The notes under the pieces are model-generated. The model worked only from the letters and a program-made list of their open reading frames with translations. It did no database searches and had not been told where the DNA came from. A stretch of DNA of 64,000 nucleotides, taken from Alphaproteobacteria bacterium. Its GTDB lineage: Bacteria > Pseudomonadota > Alphaproteobacteria > Reyranellales > Reyranellaceae. The translations under genes were made by a program, and so were the position numbers. Each line of letters starts with the position of its first letter. The first letter of the stretch is position 1. The stretch is from the NCBI GenBank assembly GCA_017308235.1, contig JAFKFL010000021.1, positions 1 to 64,000 of the forward strand, written 5' to 3'. Positions 34,959 to 42,282 of the stretch are shown piece by piece.

Positions 34959-36635
34959 ATGAATATTAGCGAGTTTCTGGAAGAAAACCGGCGATTCTGG
35001 ACATTCGCTACCTCGCCCAAGTCTGACCCGCCCAAGTCCAACCCGCCCACGTCTGACGGCATCTTGATACTTGACCTTTATCACAATGACAATGTGCACT
35101 TTCACCTGTTCGCAAATTGTGTCGTTGCGAAGTGCATACAGCACATATGGGGAGGTGAAATCGTCGGAATTTTCGCCGATGACTTTGGTGATATTCAAGA
35201 GGGTGATGTTCGAGGGAGTGATGTTCGAAGGACAGACGTTGAAGCGAACCGGGCGCTCGCCCGCTCGTTTGGCGTCAGTCGCTTTTACAATGTTTCCGAA
35301 TTTCGCAATCGTCTCCTGTCTGATCCGGTTTGGTCAGCCAATGCAGAGAGTGACCTTCGCAAGCGACTGCAAGGCAAGTCTGGATCCTCGCTCAGGCAAG
35401 CAATTCGCTCACTGTCAGAACAGCGATCCCCACGATGCGGCCTCCTGATTTACAATGAATTTCTGAGACGGTTTGGTGTCGGAACCATCGATAACCTCAG
35501 CGACGAGCTCATTGCAGTTGCAAAGCTCGTATTGGCTGACTACGAAGCTATTCCCATGATGTTCGGAGAGTCCCCGATCCGAGCGAGTGTATTGGGACAC
35601 ATTTGCTATTCGGGATCGGGACAGCTGGCTGACTTTGCGGCCATGCACGGCGCGCCAACATTCCTGGTAGAACAGTACATCCCGATTGCCGTTACGCGAT
35701 ACCGGGATCTGACCGACTTGTCGTGCGGTATTCCCGGCGACTGGAAGGAGATGCTGAAAAGGTACGCTTTCGATCAAGCTCTACTGGATGATCCCAGGCT
35801 TGACCTGTTCGGCGGCGCTGTTGAAGGCACGCTGGCGCGGACGATCGAGCCGCTATTGAATCGTGATGTTGTCGAGCAGCCGTCAGTTTCTCGCGAGGCC
35901 TTCCTTGAGAGCTGCGGTGTTAACCCCAAGAATCGGACGATCTGCGTATTCGCGCATGTGTTTCAGGACGCTCCGCTGACGCGACCAAAGCAACTCTCGG
36001 ACGATTACTGGCAAGCTGTTGTCGACGTCGTCGATCTTGCGCGGCAACTGCCGCATCTCAACTTGATTATAAAGCCGCACCCGCTGAACGACAGCTATGA
36101 CCGGAAGCGTTCGTGGGATACGCTGCGTGAATACTGTGCCGACATCGGAAATGTCGGATTTGCAGATGGCGCCCTCAGCGCCGGCGAGGCCATGAAGTAT
36201 TGCGATGCCGGTCTCACGGTTCGTGGAACGGTTCTCTACGAAATGGCCGCGGCTGGACATAGAATGATCGCGACGGGCGAAGACAAGTTTTCCGGCCTCG
36301 GTATTGTCGAGGAGGCGTCCAGCATGGAAGCTCTGAGGAGCATTCTGTTAGATGTGTCGCGAAAGGATTGGTCGATGCCGGCGGAGCAGCGTCGGCGCGC
36401 AGTGGCTTATTCCTACTGCATGCTCCAGGGATTTCGTAGCAAATCGATCTTGATTCCCGATAAGCGTTGGGCTCCTGCAGAATATTTTCGCAGCGCGACG
36501 CTGGCGTTGTCGAATTTCAGATTGGAAGAAGATCCCCTCTTCATAAATCTCAAGTCGTTTCTCCGAGATGACCTGCCAATGCTGGTTTCGAAAGAGGCAT
36601 TTCCCGTGCTCGATGCGGCTTGCGACCGGGATTAA
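34959..36635 (+). CDS. Unrecognised large protein with glycosyltransferase-like C-terminal half
   Basis: 558 residues from ATG 34959. I recognise no full-length family. The C-terminal half (about 310-480) resembles capsule-polysaccharide/CDP-glycerol-transferase (GT-B-like) domains: a beta strand followed by IIKPHPLN (about 371-378), then FADGALSAGEAMKYCDAGLTVRG and TVLYEMAAAGHRMIATGE, where a Glu-containing loop binds the nucleotide sugar in relatives. The N-terminal third is novel and contains two sets of 15-bp tandem repeats (35016-35060 and 35190-35249). G+C is lower than in pseB/pseC and the gene stands 182 bp downstream of pseC. It could be the transferase that places the nonulosonic sugar on flagellin or a capsule; that is inference. 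Confidence 0.7.
   Translation: MNISEFLEENRRFWTFATSPKSDPPKSNPPTSDGILILDLYHNDNVHFHLFANCVVAKCIQHIWGGEIVGIFADDFGDIQEGDVRGSDVRRTDVEANRALARSFGVSRFYNVSEFRNRLLSDPVWSANAESDLRKRLQGKSGSSLRQAIRSLSEQRSPRCGLLIYNEFLRRFGVGTIDNLSDELIAVAKLVLADYEAIPMMFGESPIRASVLGHICYSGSGQLADFAAMHGAPTFLVEQYIPIAVTRYRDLTDLSCGIPGDWKEMLKRYAFDQALLDDPRLDLFGGAVEGTLARTIEPLLNRDVVEQPSVSREAFLESCGVNPKNRTICVFAHVFQDAPLTRPKQLSDDYWQAVVDVVDLARQLPHLNLIIKPHPLNDSYDRKRSWDTLREYCADIGNVGFADGALSAGEAMKYCDAGLTVRGTVLYEMAAAGHRMIATGEDKFSGLGIVEEASSMEALRSILLDVSRKDWSMPAEQRRRAVAYSYCMLQGFRSKSILIPDKRWAPAEYFRSATLALSNFRLEEDPLFINLKSFLRDDLPMLVSKEAFPVLDAACDRD
35016..35060 (+). repeat. Three 15-bp tandem repeats in coding sequence
   Basis: Three in-frame copies: GCCCAAGTCTGACCC, GCCCAAGTCCAACCC, GCCCACGTCTGACGG. 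They encode proline-rich pentapeptides of the form P-K/T-S-D/N-P. Because the unit is a multiple of three, copy-number change would lengthen or shorten the protein without breaking the frame. Confidence 0.9.
35190..35249 (+). repeat. Four 15-bp degenerate tandem repeats in coding sequence
   Basis: Four consecutive 15-bp units begin GATATTCAA, GATGTTCGA, GATGTTCGA and GACGTTGAA. They encode the pentapeptides DIQEG, DVRGS, DVRRT and DVEAN. The unit length equals that of the upstream repeat set 130 bp away, but the sequences are unrelated. Confidence 0.85.
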
Positions 36636-36684
36636 TCTCTTCCGGACTCTGTTCAACCGACGTTAGCGACGGGATGGCGGACCG

Positions 36685-37740
36685 TCACGCGATCGCTGAC
36701 CACGTCAGTGCTTCACCATAGGCGATGTCGCGTGCGGCGGTGCGGCCGATAACGTCGGGTAGATGCTTTGGCGGCAGGCCAAAGCCGGGCCGGATGACGC
36801 GGATATTCTCGCTCGTCAGAGGCTCTCCCGCCTTGATCGGCTTGACTGCGTAGATCGAACGGCGAAACCGCATGTTGGCCTTCTCGCTCCGGACGGGGCC
36901 ATAATCGACAGATCCGAGCGCCGACCATGCCGACTTGCAGTCGTCGACCAACCGCTTGAACTCGTGCGGTTCGAGCGAAAACGCTGCGTCCGGACCACCG
37001 TCTGCGCGCGAGAGCGTAAAGTGCTTCTCGATTATGGAGCCGCCCAGCACGATCGAAGCGACGCAGGCGGCAGAGCCCGGCGCATGATCGGAAAGGCCGG
37101 ACACTGCGTTGAAAGCCTGGCCGAGATGCGCCACCGTGCGCACATTCGCTTCCTCGATCGGAGCCGGGTAGGCACTCGTGCAGTGCAAGAGCGCGATGCC
37201 GCCGGCGCCGTTGCTACGCGCCGTTTCGATCGCCTCCTGAACCTCGCCGAGACTGGCCATACCGGTCGAGATGATCATCGGTTTGCCCTGTTTGGCGACA
37301 TATTTGATGAGCGGCAGGTCAATCACCTCGAACGATGCGATCTTGTAGGCGGGAGCATCGAGCCCTGCGAGCAGGTCGACAGCGGTCTCGTCGAAGGGAC
37401 TGGAGAAGATCGTGATCCCCAGCTCGCGCGCCTTCGCGAACATTTGCCCATGCCATTCATAGGGTGTGTGAGCCTGCTGGTAGAGCTGGTGGAGCCCGTA
37501 GCCGTCCCACAGGCCACCCTTGACCAAAAATTCCTCGCCATCGTGAGGAATGGTCATGGTGTCGGCCGTATAGGTCTGGATCTTGATCGCGTCAGCGCCG
37601 CTAGCGGCGGCGGCTTCAATCAACTCCAGCGCTTTCAAAAGCTTGCCGTTATGGTTCGCCGACAGTTCGGCGATGATGTAAGGAGGATGGTCCGGGCCGA
37701 TCTTGCGCCCCGCGATGATGAGTTCCGGGCTCTGCATCAC
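36685..37740 (-). CDS. pseI: Pseudaminic-acid-type nonulosonate synthase
   Basis: 351 residues. An NeuB-type TIM-barrel domain (1-280) carries YIIAELSANHNGKLLKALEL (about 21-40), DAIKIQTYTADT, SSPFDETAVDLL, ISTGMASLGEVQEAI and GLSDHAPG. A C-terminal SAF (antifreeze-like) domain (about 290-350) closes the active site (RRSIYAVKPIKAGE). SANHNG and YTADTMT favour PseI over NeuB or LegI. It condenses a hexose-derived substrate with phosphoenolpyruvate. It sits last in a minus-strand operon behind the Nudix, HAD and methyltransferase genes, with 144 bp separating it from the Nudix gene. Confidence 0.92.
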   Translation of the reverse strand: MMQSPELIIAGRKIGPDHPPYIIAELSANHNGKLLKALELIEAAAASGADAIKIQTYTADTMTIPHDGEEFLVKGGLWDGYGLHQLYQQAHTPYEWHGQMFAKARELGITIFSSPFDETAVDLLAGLDAPAYKIASFEVIDLPLIKYVAKQGKPMIISTGMASLGEVQEAIETARSNGAGGIALLHCTSAYPAPIEEANVRTVAHLGQAFNAVSGLSDHAPGSAACVASIVLGGSIIEKHFTLSRADGGPDAAFSLEPHEFKRLVDDCKSAWSALGSVDYGPVRSEKANMRFRRSIYAVKPIKAGEPLTSENIRVIRPGFGLPPKHLPDVIGRTAARDIAYGEALTWSAIA

Positions 37741-37884
37741 AATTTACGCTCCTGGTGCGCACGGGAAGGCACGGTTCGCAGCAACGCTGCCACTCGGCGG
37801 AAATGACCACCCCGGCAGCCGGTTTACGAGGCGAAGATCAAAGCTGCATCGGGGCTGTCGCGGATTTTTTACGATTTTCATGAG

Positions 37885-38664
37885 TTATTTCAAATCCTTA
37901 TAGCTTTGATCGGACGCGACTTCAAAGCCGCTGCCCAGGAAGCCGGCGCCGGGTTGCATGAGAGCATCCAGAAGGGCGGCGGAAACAGCGCCCAACGAGT
38001 AAGCCTGGTCGCGCCGAAACGCCCGCAGCTCTGCTGGTGCAACGATTTCAAGTTCAGAATATTCGCGATTCTCCAGCGCCGCGAAGCGGCGCTGGATTTG
38101 CGCAGCCGAGGAGGCGGTCGCGAGCATGATGCCGACGTCGGTGACGTGGCTTTGCGGATCCTCGACGAGCGCAACGGCTCTGGAATGCACCGACAGCTCG
38201 GACGCTCCGATGCCGGTTTCTTCCTCGAGTTCGATCAGAAGGCATTGTTCGAGGCTCACCTGTCCGGCCGGACCGACTGCCGCGTCGTCAACGCTGCCTG
38301 ACGGCGCCAGCTCCCAGCACCCGGCGTCCATCTCGGAGCGAACGCTGCGCCGGCCGAATAAAATACCATCCGGACAAGACAGGATACCCGTGACGGCGAG
38401 CGGTTTGATCTTCAGCGCGGCATGAAGGCTCGGCTCGCGCCGTTGTGCAAGGAAGTAGCGGTACTCCGAAATCCAGCCGACGATCGTTCTGGCATCACAA
38501 TGATCGATGCTGAACAGTCGCCCGTTGTAAAGCTCGTGCGAGCGCAGCTCCTTTTCGCGCTGCCAGATTTCGTCCACGCGCGCCTCGATGTCCGGACCAA
38601 TGGTTGGCGTTGCCGCTCCCAGCGTTACTCTCGGCTCCGACTGAAGCAGATGAACATTCAGCAT
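37885..38664 (-). CDS. Nudix-fold protein of the glycan cluster
   Basis: 259 residues. The central segment has Nudix features: WELAPSGSVD (about 128-137) and the box helix IELEEETGIG (about 154-163), where the usual REUxEExGU reads I-E-L-E-E-E-T-G-I. The metal-binding glutamates are kept but the arginine is replaced. The N-terminal 90 residues are unlike a typical Nudix hydrolase. I chose ATG 38662-38664; it overlaps the HAD gene upstream by 7 bp. It may hydrolyse or sense a nucleotide sugar of the pathway; the loss of the arginine means activity is uncertain. Confidence 0.72.
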   Translation of the reverse strand: MLNVHLLQSEPRVTLGAATPTIGPDIEARVDEIWQREKELRSHELYNGRLFSIDHCDARTIVGWISEYRYFLAQRREPSLHAALKIKPLAVTGILSCPDGILFGRRSVRSEMDAGCWELAPSGSVDDAAVGPAGQVSLEQCLLIELEEETGIGASELSVHSRAVALVEDPQSHVTDVGIMLATASSAAQIQRRFAALENREYSELEIVAPAELRAFRRDQAYSLGAVSAALLDALMQPGAGFLGSGFEVASDQSYKDLK

Positions 38665-39323
38665 GCCGGTATTCTTCCCAAAAGATCGGTGAGGCGTTCG
38701 ATGAACACGACCTGACCGGGCCACCCGGCGCGATCGTTCGGCGGCGCCAATGCCCACGTTTTGAGCCCCGCGGCAACCGCCGACATCGCGCCGATGCGGG
38801 AATCCTCGACGGCATGCGACAGGGCGGCCGAGCAATTCAGCCGGCTCAGCGCCCTGATGTAGGGTTCGGCGGTTGGCTTGCCTGCGCTCACCTCATCGCC
38901 GCCGACGACATCGTCGATCTTGTCGGCGAGCCCGCTGAATGCGAGCCATTTTTGCGCGTACAATTTAGGTGACGACGTAACTACGGCGATCTTCAATCCG
39001 CACGCGCGGGCGTGCGCCAGCAATTCATGTGCGCCGGCAGCGGGACGCGCGCTTTGGTGCGCCTGCGACACCATGGCCGAGTATGTTTGCAGGAGATCGG
39101 CCAGTGTTCCGGGCAGTTTGTGAGCCGTCCTCAGCCGTTCGATAATCTCGCCAAGCGGCGGTCCGTTGAGCCGCTGAAACTCGTTCTCGTCGCCGCTCGC
39201 TCCGAAGGAGGCGAGAAAGGAATAATAGACGTTTTTCAGCGCCGTCAGGCTGTCCGCGAGCGTGCCGTCAAGATCCAGAAAGAGGCCGCTGTGGAGCGGG
39301 CTGGCGGCAGTTTCCGGCATCAA
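38658..39323 (-). CDS. HAD-superfamily phosphatase
   Basis: 221 residues, Gph/phosphoglycolate-phosphatase-like. Motif I is LFLDLDGTLADS (about 14-25, nucleophile Asp), followed by a helical cap domain. Motif II is IAVVTSS and motif III is around GKPTAEPY; motif IV resembles VEDSRIGAMSAVAAG. In the Pse pathway the synthase product is a 9-phosphate-free sugar, so a phosphatase is not strictly needed; related nonulosonate pathways (NeuA-NeuB-SiaP type) do use a HAD phosphatase. It overlaps the methyltransferase gene upstream by 4 bp and the Nudix gene downstream by 7 bp. Confidence 0.85.
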   Translation of the reverse strand: MMPETAASPLHSGLFLDLDGTLADSLTALKNVYYSFLASFGASGDENEFQRLNGPPLGEIIERLRTAHKLPGTLADLLQTYSAMVSQAHQSARPAAGAHELLAHARACGLKIAVVTSSPKLYAQKWLAFSGLADKIDDVVGGDEVSAGKPTAEPYIRALSRLNCSAALSHAVEDSRIGAMSAVAAGLKTWALAPPNDRAGWPGQVVFIERLTDLLGRIPAC

Positions 39324-40141
39324 GGTTTCCGACAGACAAACATCCGGCCTTGCCCAAAGGCGCCGAAGGCGTTCGATGTCTCCGCCGATACCGCTATGTT
39401 GAGCAGGGTTGCCGCATGCACCAGCGGATGGTCGTAATCTACGGTGCCCCCATTGATGGCCGGGACCAGCACATAGAGCATCAGGTCGTGAAGCGAAATG
39501 AAATCCTCGATCTCGACCTCAAGGCCGAGCGTTTTGAGGTGCGGCAGGATGCGTGTTTCGTCGAAGAACAAGTTGAATGCGGCGGGCGTGCGCGCAGGCA
39601 GGTCCAGCAGGGTGCGGCAACGATTTTGCCGATCATAGGTCGCCATCGAATTCTCGATCATGATCAGATGCCCACCCTCCCGCACCCTTGCGGCAAGGTC
39701 GGTGATGGCACGCATCTGCAGTCCGACTGATTCGATGTTAATCAGGCAGCGAACGGTAAAAACGACATCGTATTGCGCCAGCAACCCCGAGGCCGCCGAA
39801 AGTTCGAGCGCATTGCCGACCAGGAATCTGGACCTGTCCTGGAAGCCGTTGGCAACGGCTGCCTTATGCGCAGCGTCGATCATTTCCGCGGTATAGTCGA
39901 TGCCGTCGAGTTGCATGCGCGGGAATTTCGCGGCAAGGCCAAAGCAGTTCAAGCCATTGCCGCAACCGACTTCGAGAACGTGTGCCGGCGTATCGCCGAG
40001 CCCGATCGCAGACATCCGGCGCGCCAATGCGTCGATCTCGAGCATTTTCGCGGTTCCGGTTCTGGTGGTGGCGCCGAGCGCGGTGCCGAATTTCGATGCC
40101 CAGTCCCGCCAATGAGCCTTGACTTGCTCGCGATCCATCAT
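39320..40141 (-). CDS. Class I SAM-dependent methyltransferase
   Basis: 273 residues. Motif I is HVLEVGCGNGLNCFGLAAKF (about 54-73), then IDYTAEMIDAA (motif II), and VVFTVRCLINIE in the motif IV position. The N-terminus (KAHWRDWASKFGTALGATTRT) resembles methyltransferases found beside glycan and flagellin-modification genes. It starts the minus-strand operon (HAD, Nudix, pseI downstream) and is preceded by a GGAAGG site. Substrate unknown; a nonulosonate or glycan hydroxyl is plausible. Confidence 0.85.
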   Translation of the reverse strand: MMDREQVKAHWRDWASKFGTALGATTRTGTAKMLEIDALARRMSAIGLGDTPAHVLEVGCGNGLNCFGLAAKFPRMQLDGIDYTAEMIDAAHKAAVANGFQDRSRFLVGNALELSAASGLLAQYDVVFTVRCLINIESVGLQMRAITDLAARVREGGHLIMIENSMATYDRQNRCRTLLDLPARTPAAFNLFFDETRILPHLKTLGLEVEIEDFISLHDLMLYVLVPAINGGTVDYDHPLVHAATLLNIAVSAETSNAFGAFGQGRMFVCRKP

Positions 40142-40316
40142 AGCCCTTCCATTTGCCTCTTCCGCAGCTCGCCTGACATTGCCGGGGGTTTACTCTCCTG
40201 TGCGCCCGGAGCCAATGAAAGGTCTTCCGCAGGTTCGTGACGAGAGCATGTACAATGATCCGCTGCTCGTTTTAGTTGTAGCAATGACGTGAAACTTCAA
40301 GGGGAAACCAGCACCT
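40142..40316. promoter_or_regulatory. Divergent promoter region in the glycan cluster
   Basis: 175 bp separates the minus-strand methyltransferase operon from the plus-strand pseudaminic-associated methylase gene. It likely holds both promoters. The segment 40248-40280 (ACAATGATCCGCTGCTCGTT ... AGTTGTAGCAATGA) is the only A+T-richer part. No operator assigned. Confidence 0.4.
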
Positions 40317-40937
40317 ATGACCCAGATCACAGCACAGGAGGAATTCTGGGCCGGGGAGTTTGGCGACAACTACATCGAGCGGAATCAAAGCCAGGAAGTG
40401 CTGGCCGCCAAAACCGCGATGTTTGCCCGAATTGTCCAGCGATGCAGCAATATCCGGTCGGTTCGAGAGCTTGGCGCCAACATCGGCCTTAATATTCTGG
40501 CCCTCAAGACCCTGCTTCCAGACGCAGCGTTTCAAGCCATCGAAATAAACAGCCTGGCCTTCGAAAAGCTGGCGACGATACCCGAAATAGCTGCTTCCAA
40601 TATGACGTTGTTCGAACCGGTCGGGTGGTCAAGCGTCGATCTGGCATTTACCGCCGGTGTTCTGATCCACCTCAATCCTGACATGCTGCCGGTGGCCTAT
40701 GAAAGGCTCCATGAGGCCAGCAATCGTTATGTCCTCGTGGCGGAATATTACAATCCCTCCGTGGTGGAGATCAGCTACCGCGGTCACGGCGGGCGTTTGT
40801 GGAAGCGGGATTTCGCTGGCGAGATGATGGACAGGTACCCTGATCTAAAGCTTGTCGATTACGGGTTTATCTATCATCGGGACCCGGTATTCCCTGCTGA
40901 CGACCTGACGTGGTTCCTGATGGAAAAGCGGGCCTGA
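40317..40937 (+). CDS. Pseudaminic acid biosynthesis-associated methylase
   Basis: 206 residues. It starts TQITAQEEFWAGEFGDNYIE (residues 2-21), the mark of the family named after its association with pse genes; the SAM-binding motif is VRELGANIGLNILAL (about 50-64), and FTAGVLIHLNPD follows. The family's target is thought to be a nonulosonate or flagellin glycan. It is followed within 23 bp by a thermonuclease relic and then an SpsF-like gene. Start ATG 40317. Confidence 0.9.
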   Translation: MTQITAQEEFWAGEFGDNYIERNQSQEVLAAKTAMFARIVQRCSNIRSVRELGANIGLNILALKTLLPDAAFQAIEINSLAFEKLATIPEIAASNMTLFEPVGWSSVDLAFTAGVLIHLNPDMLPVAYERLHEASNRYVLVAEYYNPSVVEISYRGHGGRLWKRDFAGEMMDRYPDLKLVDYGFIYHRDPVFPADDLTWFLMEKRA

Positions 40938-40959
40938 TGAATCAGCCAATACAGCATCA

Positions 40960-41154
40960 GCGGGCCGTTGCGATCTGCACGAAGCGCATGGCCCGTGGTT
41001 GGCGCGGAGCGGCTATGCTGTCGAACATGCGAGATTCTCCAAGGATCGTAACAAGGATCGTAATACGGAGCGGCAACTCGCAAAGGCCGATCGAGCCGGG
41101 ATTTGGAACGGCGCGTTCACCAATCCCTGGATTATCGGCGCGCTACATCGATAG
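40960..41154 (+). pseudogene. Thermonuclease (SNase-like) C-terminal fragment
   Basis: Sixty-four codons read in one frame: LARSGYAVEHARFSKDRNK, then ERQLAKADRAGIWNGAF and TNPW, ending TAG 41152-41154. This matches the C-terminal third of SNase-like nucleases (W-LVREGYA-Y-RYS then A-RA-RGIW-G-F--P). A start codon, the beta-barrel and catalytic Arg-Glu-Arg residues are absent. It is a relic between two glycan genes, so an insertion or deletion has occurred here. Confidence 0.5.
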
Positions 41155-41167
41155 CGTGCCAGGTTGA

Positions 41168-41914
41168 GTGTTTCCCAAGATTGCCACGATGCCAGATGAC
41201 GTCGTAATCATCACCCAGGCGCGCATGACGAGCACCCGCCTTCCGGGCAAGATCTTGATGCGGGCCGGGGGGCGCACGCTTCTTGAAACGCATCTCGATC
41301 GTCTCGCCGGTGTCGGCGTGCCCGTGATTGTCGCGACGACAACGAATCTCTCCGACGGTCCCGTTGTCGAACTCTGCGCGGCGCGCGACGTTCCCGTATT
41401 TCGCGGCAGTGAGAATGACGTACTGGAGCGTTACCAGGGAGCGGCGCGGGCACATGAGGCTCGCCACGTGATCCGCGTGACGTCGGACTGCCCGCTCATC
41501 TGTCCAGACGTGATTCGCGCTGGCCTCGACATCTATTCGGGCCTGAAGAGCGAGTCCATTTATCTTTCGAACGCCGATAAGCGAACCTACCCTCGCGGGA
41601 TGGATTTCGAAATTTTTTCCCGGCGTTCACTCGACTTCGCGGCGGAGAATGCCAGGCTTCCGTCCGAGCGCGAGCATGTCACAGGATATATTCGCACATC
41701 GATGCCGGGTATTCGCCACGAGCACTGCACGGATGAAGACGATCTCAGCGACTGGCGAATCACCGTCGATACCGACGATGACTTCAAACTCGCCAGACTT
41801 TTGATTGAAGACTATCATGCAGCCGAGATGAATTACCCGGGCTTAAAGGCTTTGCTGAAAGCACATCCGGAACTCATGAAAATCAACTCTCACATTCAAC
41901 AGAAATCGATCTAA
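41168..41914 (+). CDS. SpsF-like cytidylyltransferase/nucleotidyltransferase
   Basis: 248 residues (241 if the ATG at 41189 is used; I kept GTG 41168, preceded by AGG at short spacing). The nucleotidyltransferase motif ITQARMTSTRLPGKIL is near residues 15-30, with VIRVTSDCPLICPDVI (about 98-113) and DWRITVDTDDD later. This is the SpsF branch, related to CMP-nonulosonate synthetases, and may do the CMP-activation step (PseF role) because no ordinary PseF is seen in the window. It could also act on another sugar. Confidence 0.8.
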   Translation: MFPKIATMPDDVVIITQARMTSTRLPGKILMRAGGRTLLETHLDRLAGVGVPVIVATTTNLSDGPVVELCAARDVPVFRGSENDVLERYQGAARAHEARHVIRVTSDCPLICPDVIRAGLDIYSGLKSESIYLSNADKRTYPRGMDFEIFSRRSLDFAAENARLPSEREHVTGYIRTSMPGIRHEHCTDEDDLSDWRITVDTDDDFKLARLLIEDYHAAEMNYPGLKALLKAHPELMKINSHIQQKSI

Positions 41915-41924
41915 GGAAAGATCA

Positions 41925-42003
41925 GCGGCATCCTTCAGCATCGATACCAGATCGAGTTCCTGTCGCCCGCCAAGGACGTTGCGCCTGCGGTACGATCGTT
42001 GGC
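41925..42003 (-). pseudogene. Thiamine-diphosphate enzyme gene, residual fragments (copy 2)
   Basis: About 80 bp aligns, with internal deletions, to the 5' part of the copy-1 enzyme gene: CATCCTTCAGCATCG and ACCAGATCGAGTTCCTG (20770-20804 in copy 1), then CGCCAAGG-ACGTTGCGC, then a jump to the start-codon region before ATCGTTGGCTCTGCCTTAAACCTCAC. Nothing codable remains. Together with the leader and emrAB that follow, it shows the two loci are copies of one module. Confidence 0.8.
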
Positions 42004-42282
42004 TCTGCCTTAAACCTCACATAAGTCGCCTCGATATCAATATGTCGAACGCTTGAGCGGAGCAGGCGTTCCTTTCGCGTTCATCACCTGTGTGATGCTC
42101 GCGTCGGTATCTTGGATCGATAGCCCAAAGATGCTTGCGCAGTATCTTTCTGTTGGATCGCATCGCCATCCGCTTCCCGCTTTATCGTGCAACGAATCGG
42201 CATAAGCCCGACAACGGAACCGTCGGGCTACTGGCTGGTTCCTATCTTGGCGGCGGAGCGGTGTCGATGGTGAGAATTCCTT
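42004..42282. promoter_or_regulatory. Leader and promoter region of emrAB
   Basis: About 280 bp homologous to 21142-21428. Conserved blocks include GATATCAATATGTCGAACG (GATATCAATGTGTCGAACG in copy 1) and the run CGCGTTCATCACCTGTG. Conservation over a stretch with no open frame suggests regulatory sequence or simply recent duplication. A GGTGAG ribosome-binding site precedes emrA. Confidence 0.55.

Noticed and set aside
34959-36635. Possibility that the 558-residue protein is PseG
   Set aside because: PseG is about half this length with different N-terminal glycine-rich loops; only a general GT-B-like resemblance exists.
36763-37806. 347-residue plus-strand frame
   Set aside because: Shadow of pseI on the opposite strand; pseI has complete NeuB and SAF motifs.
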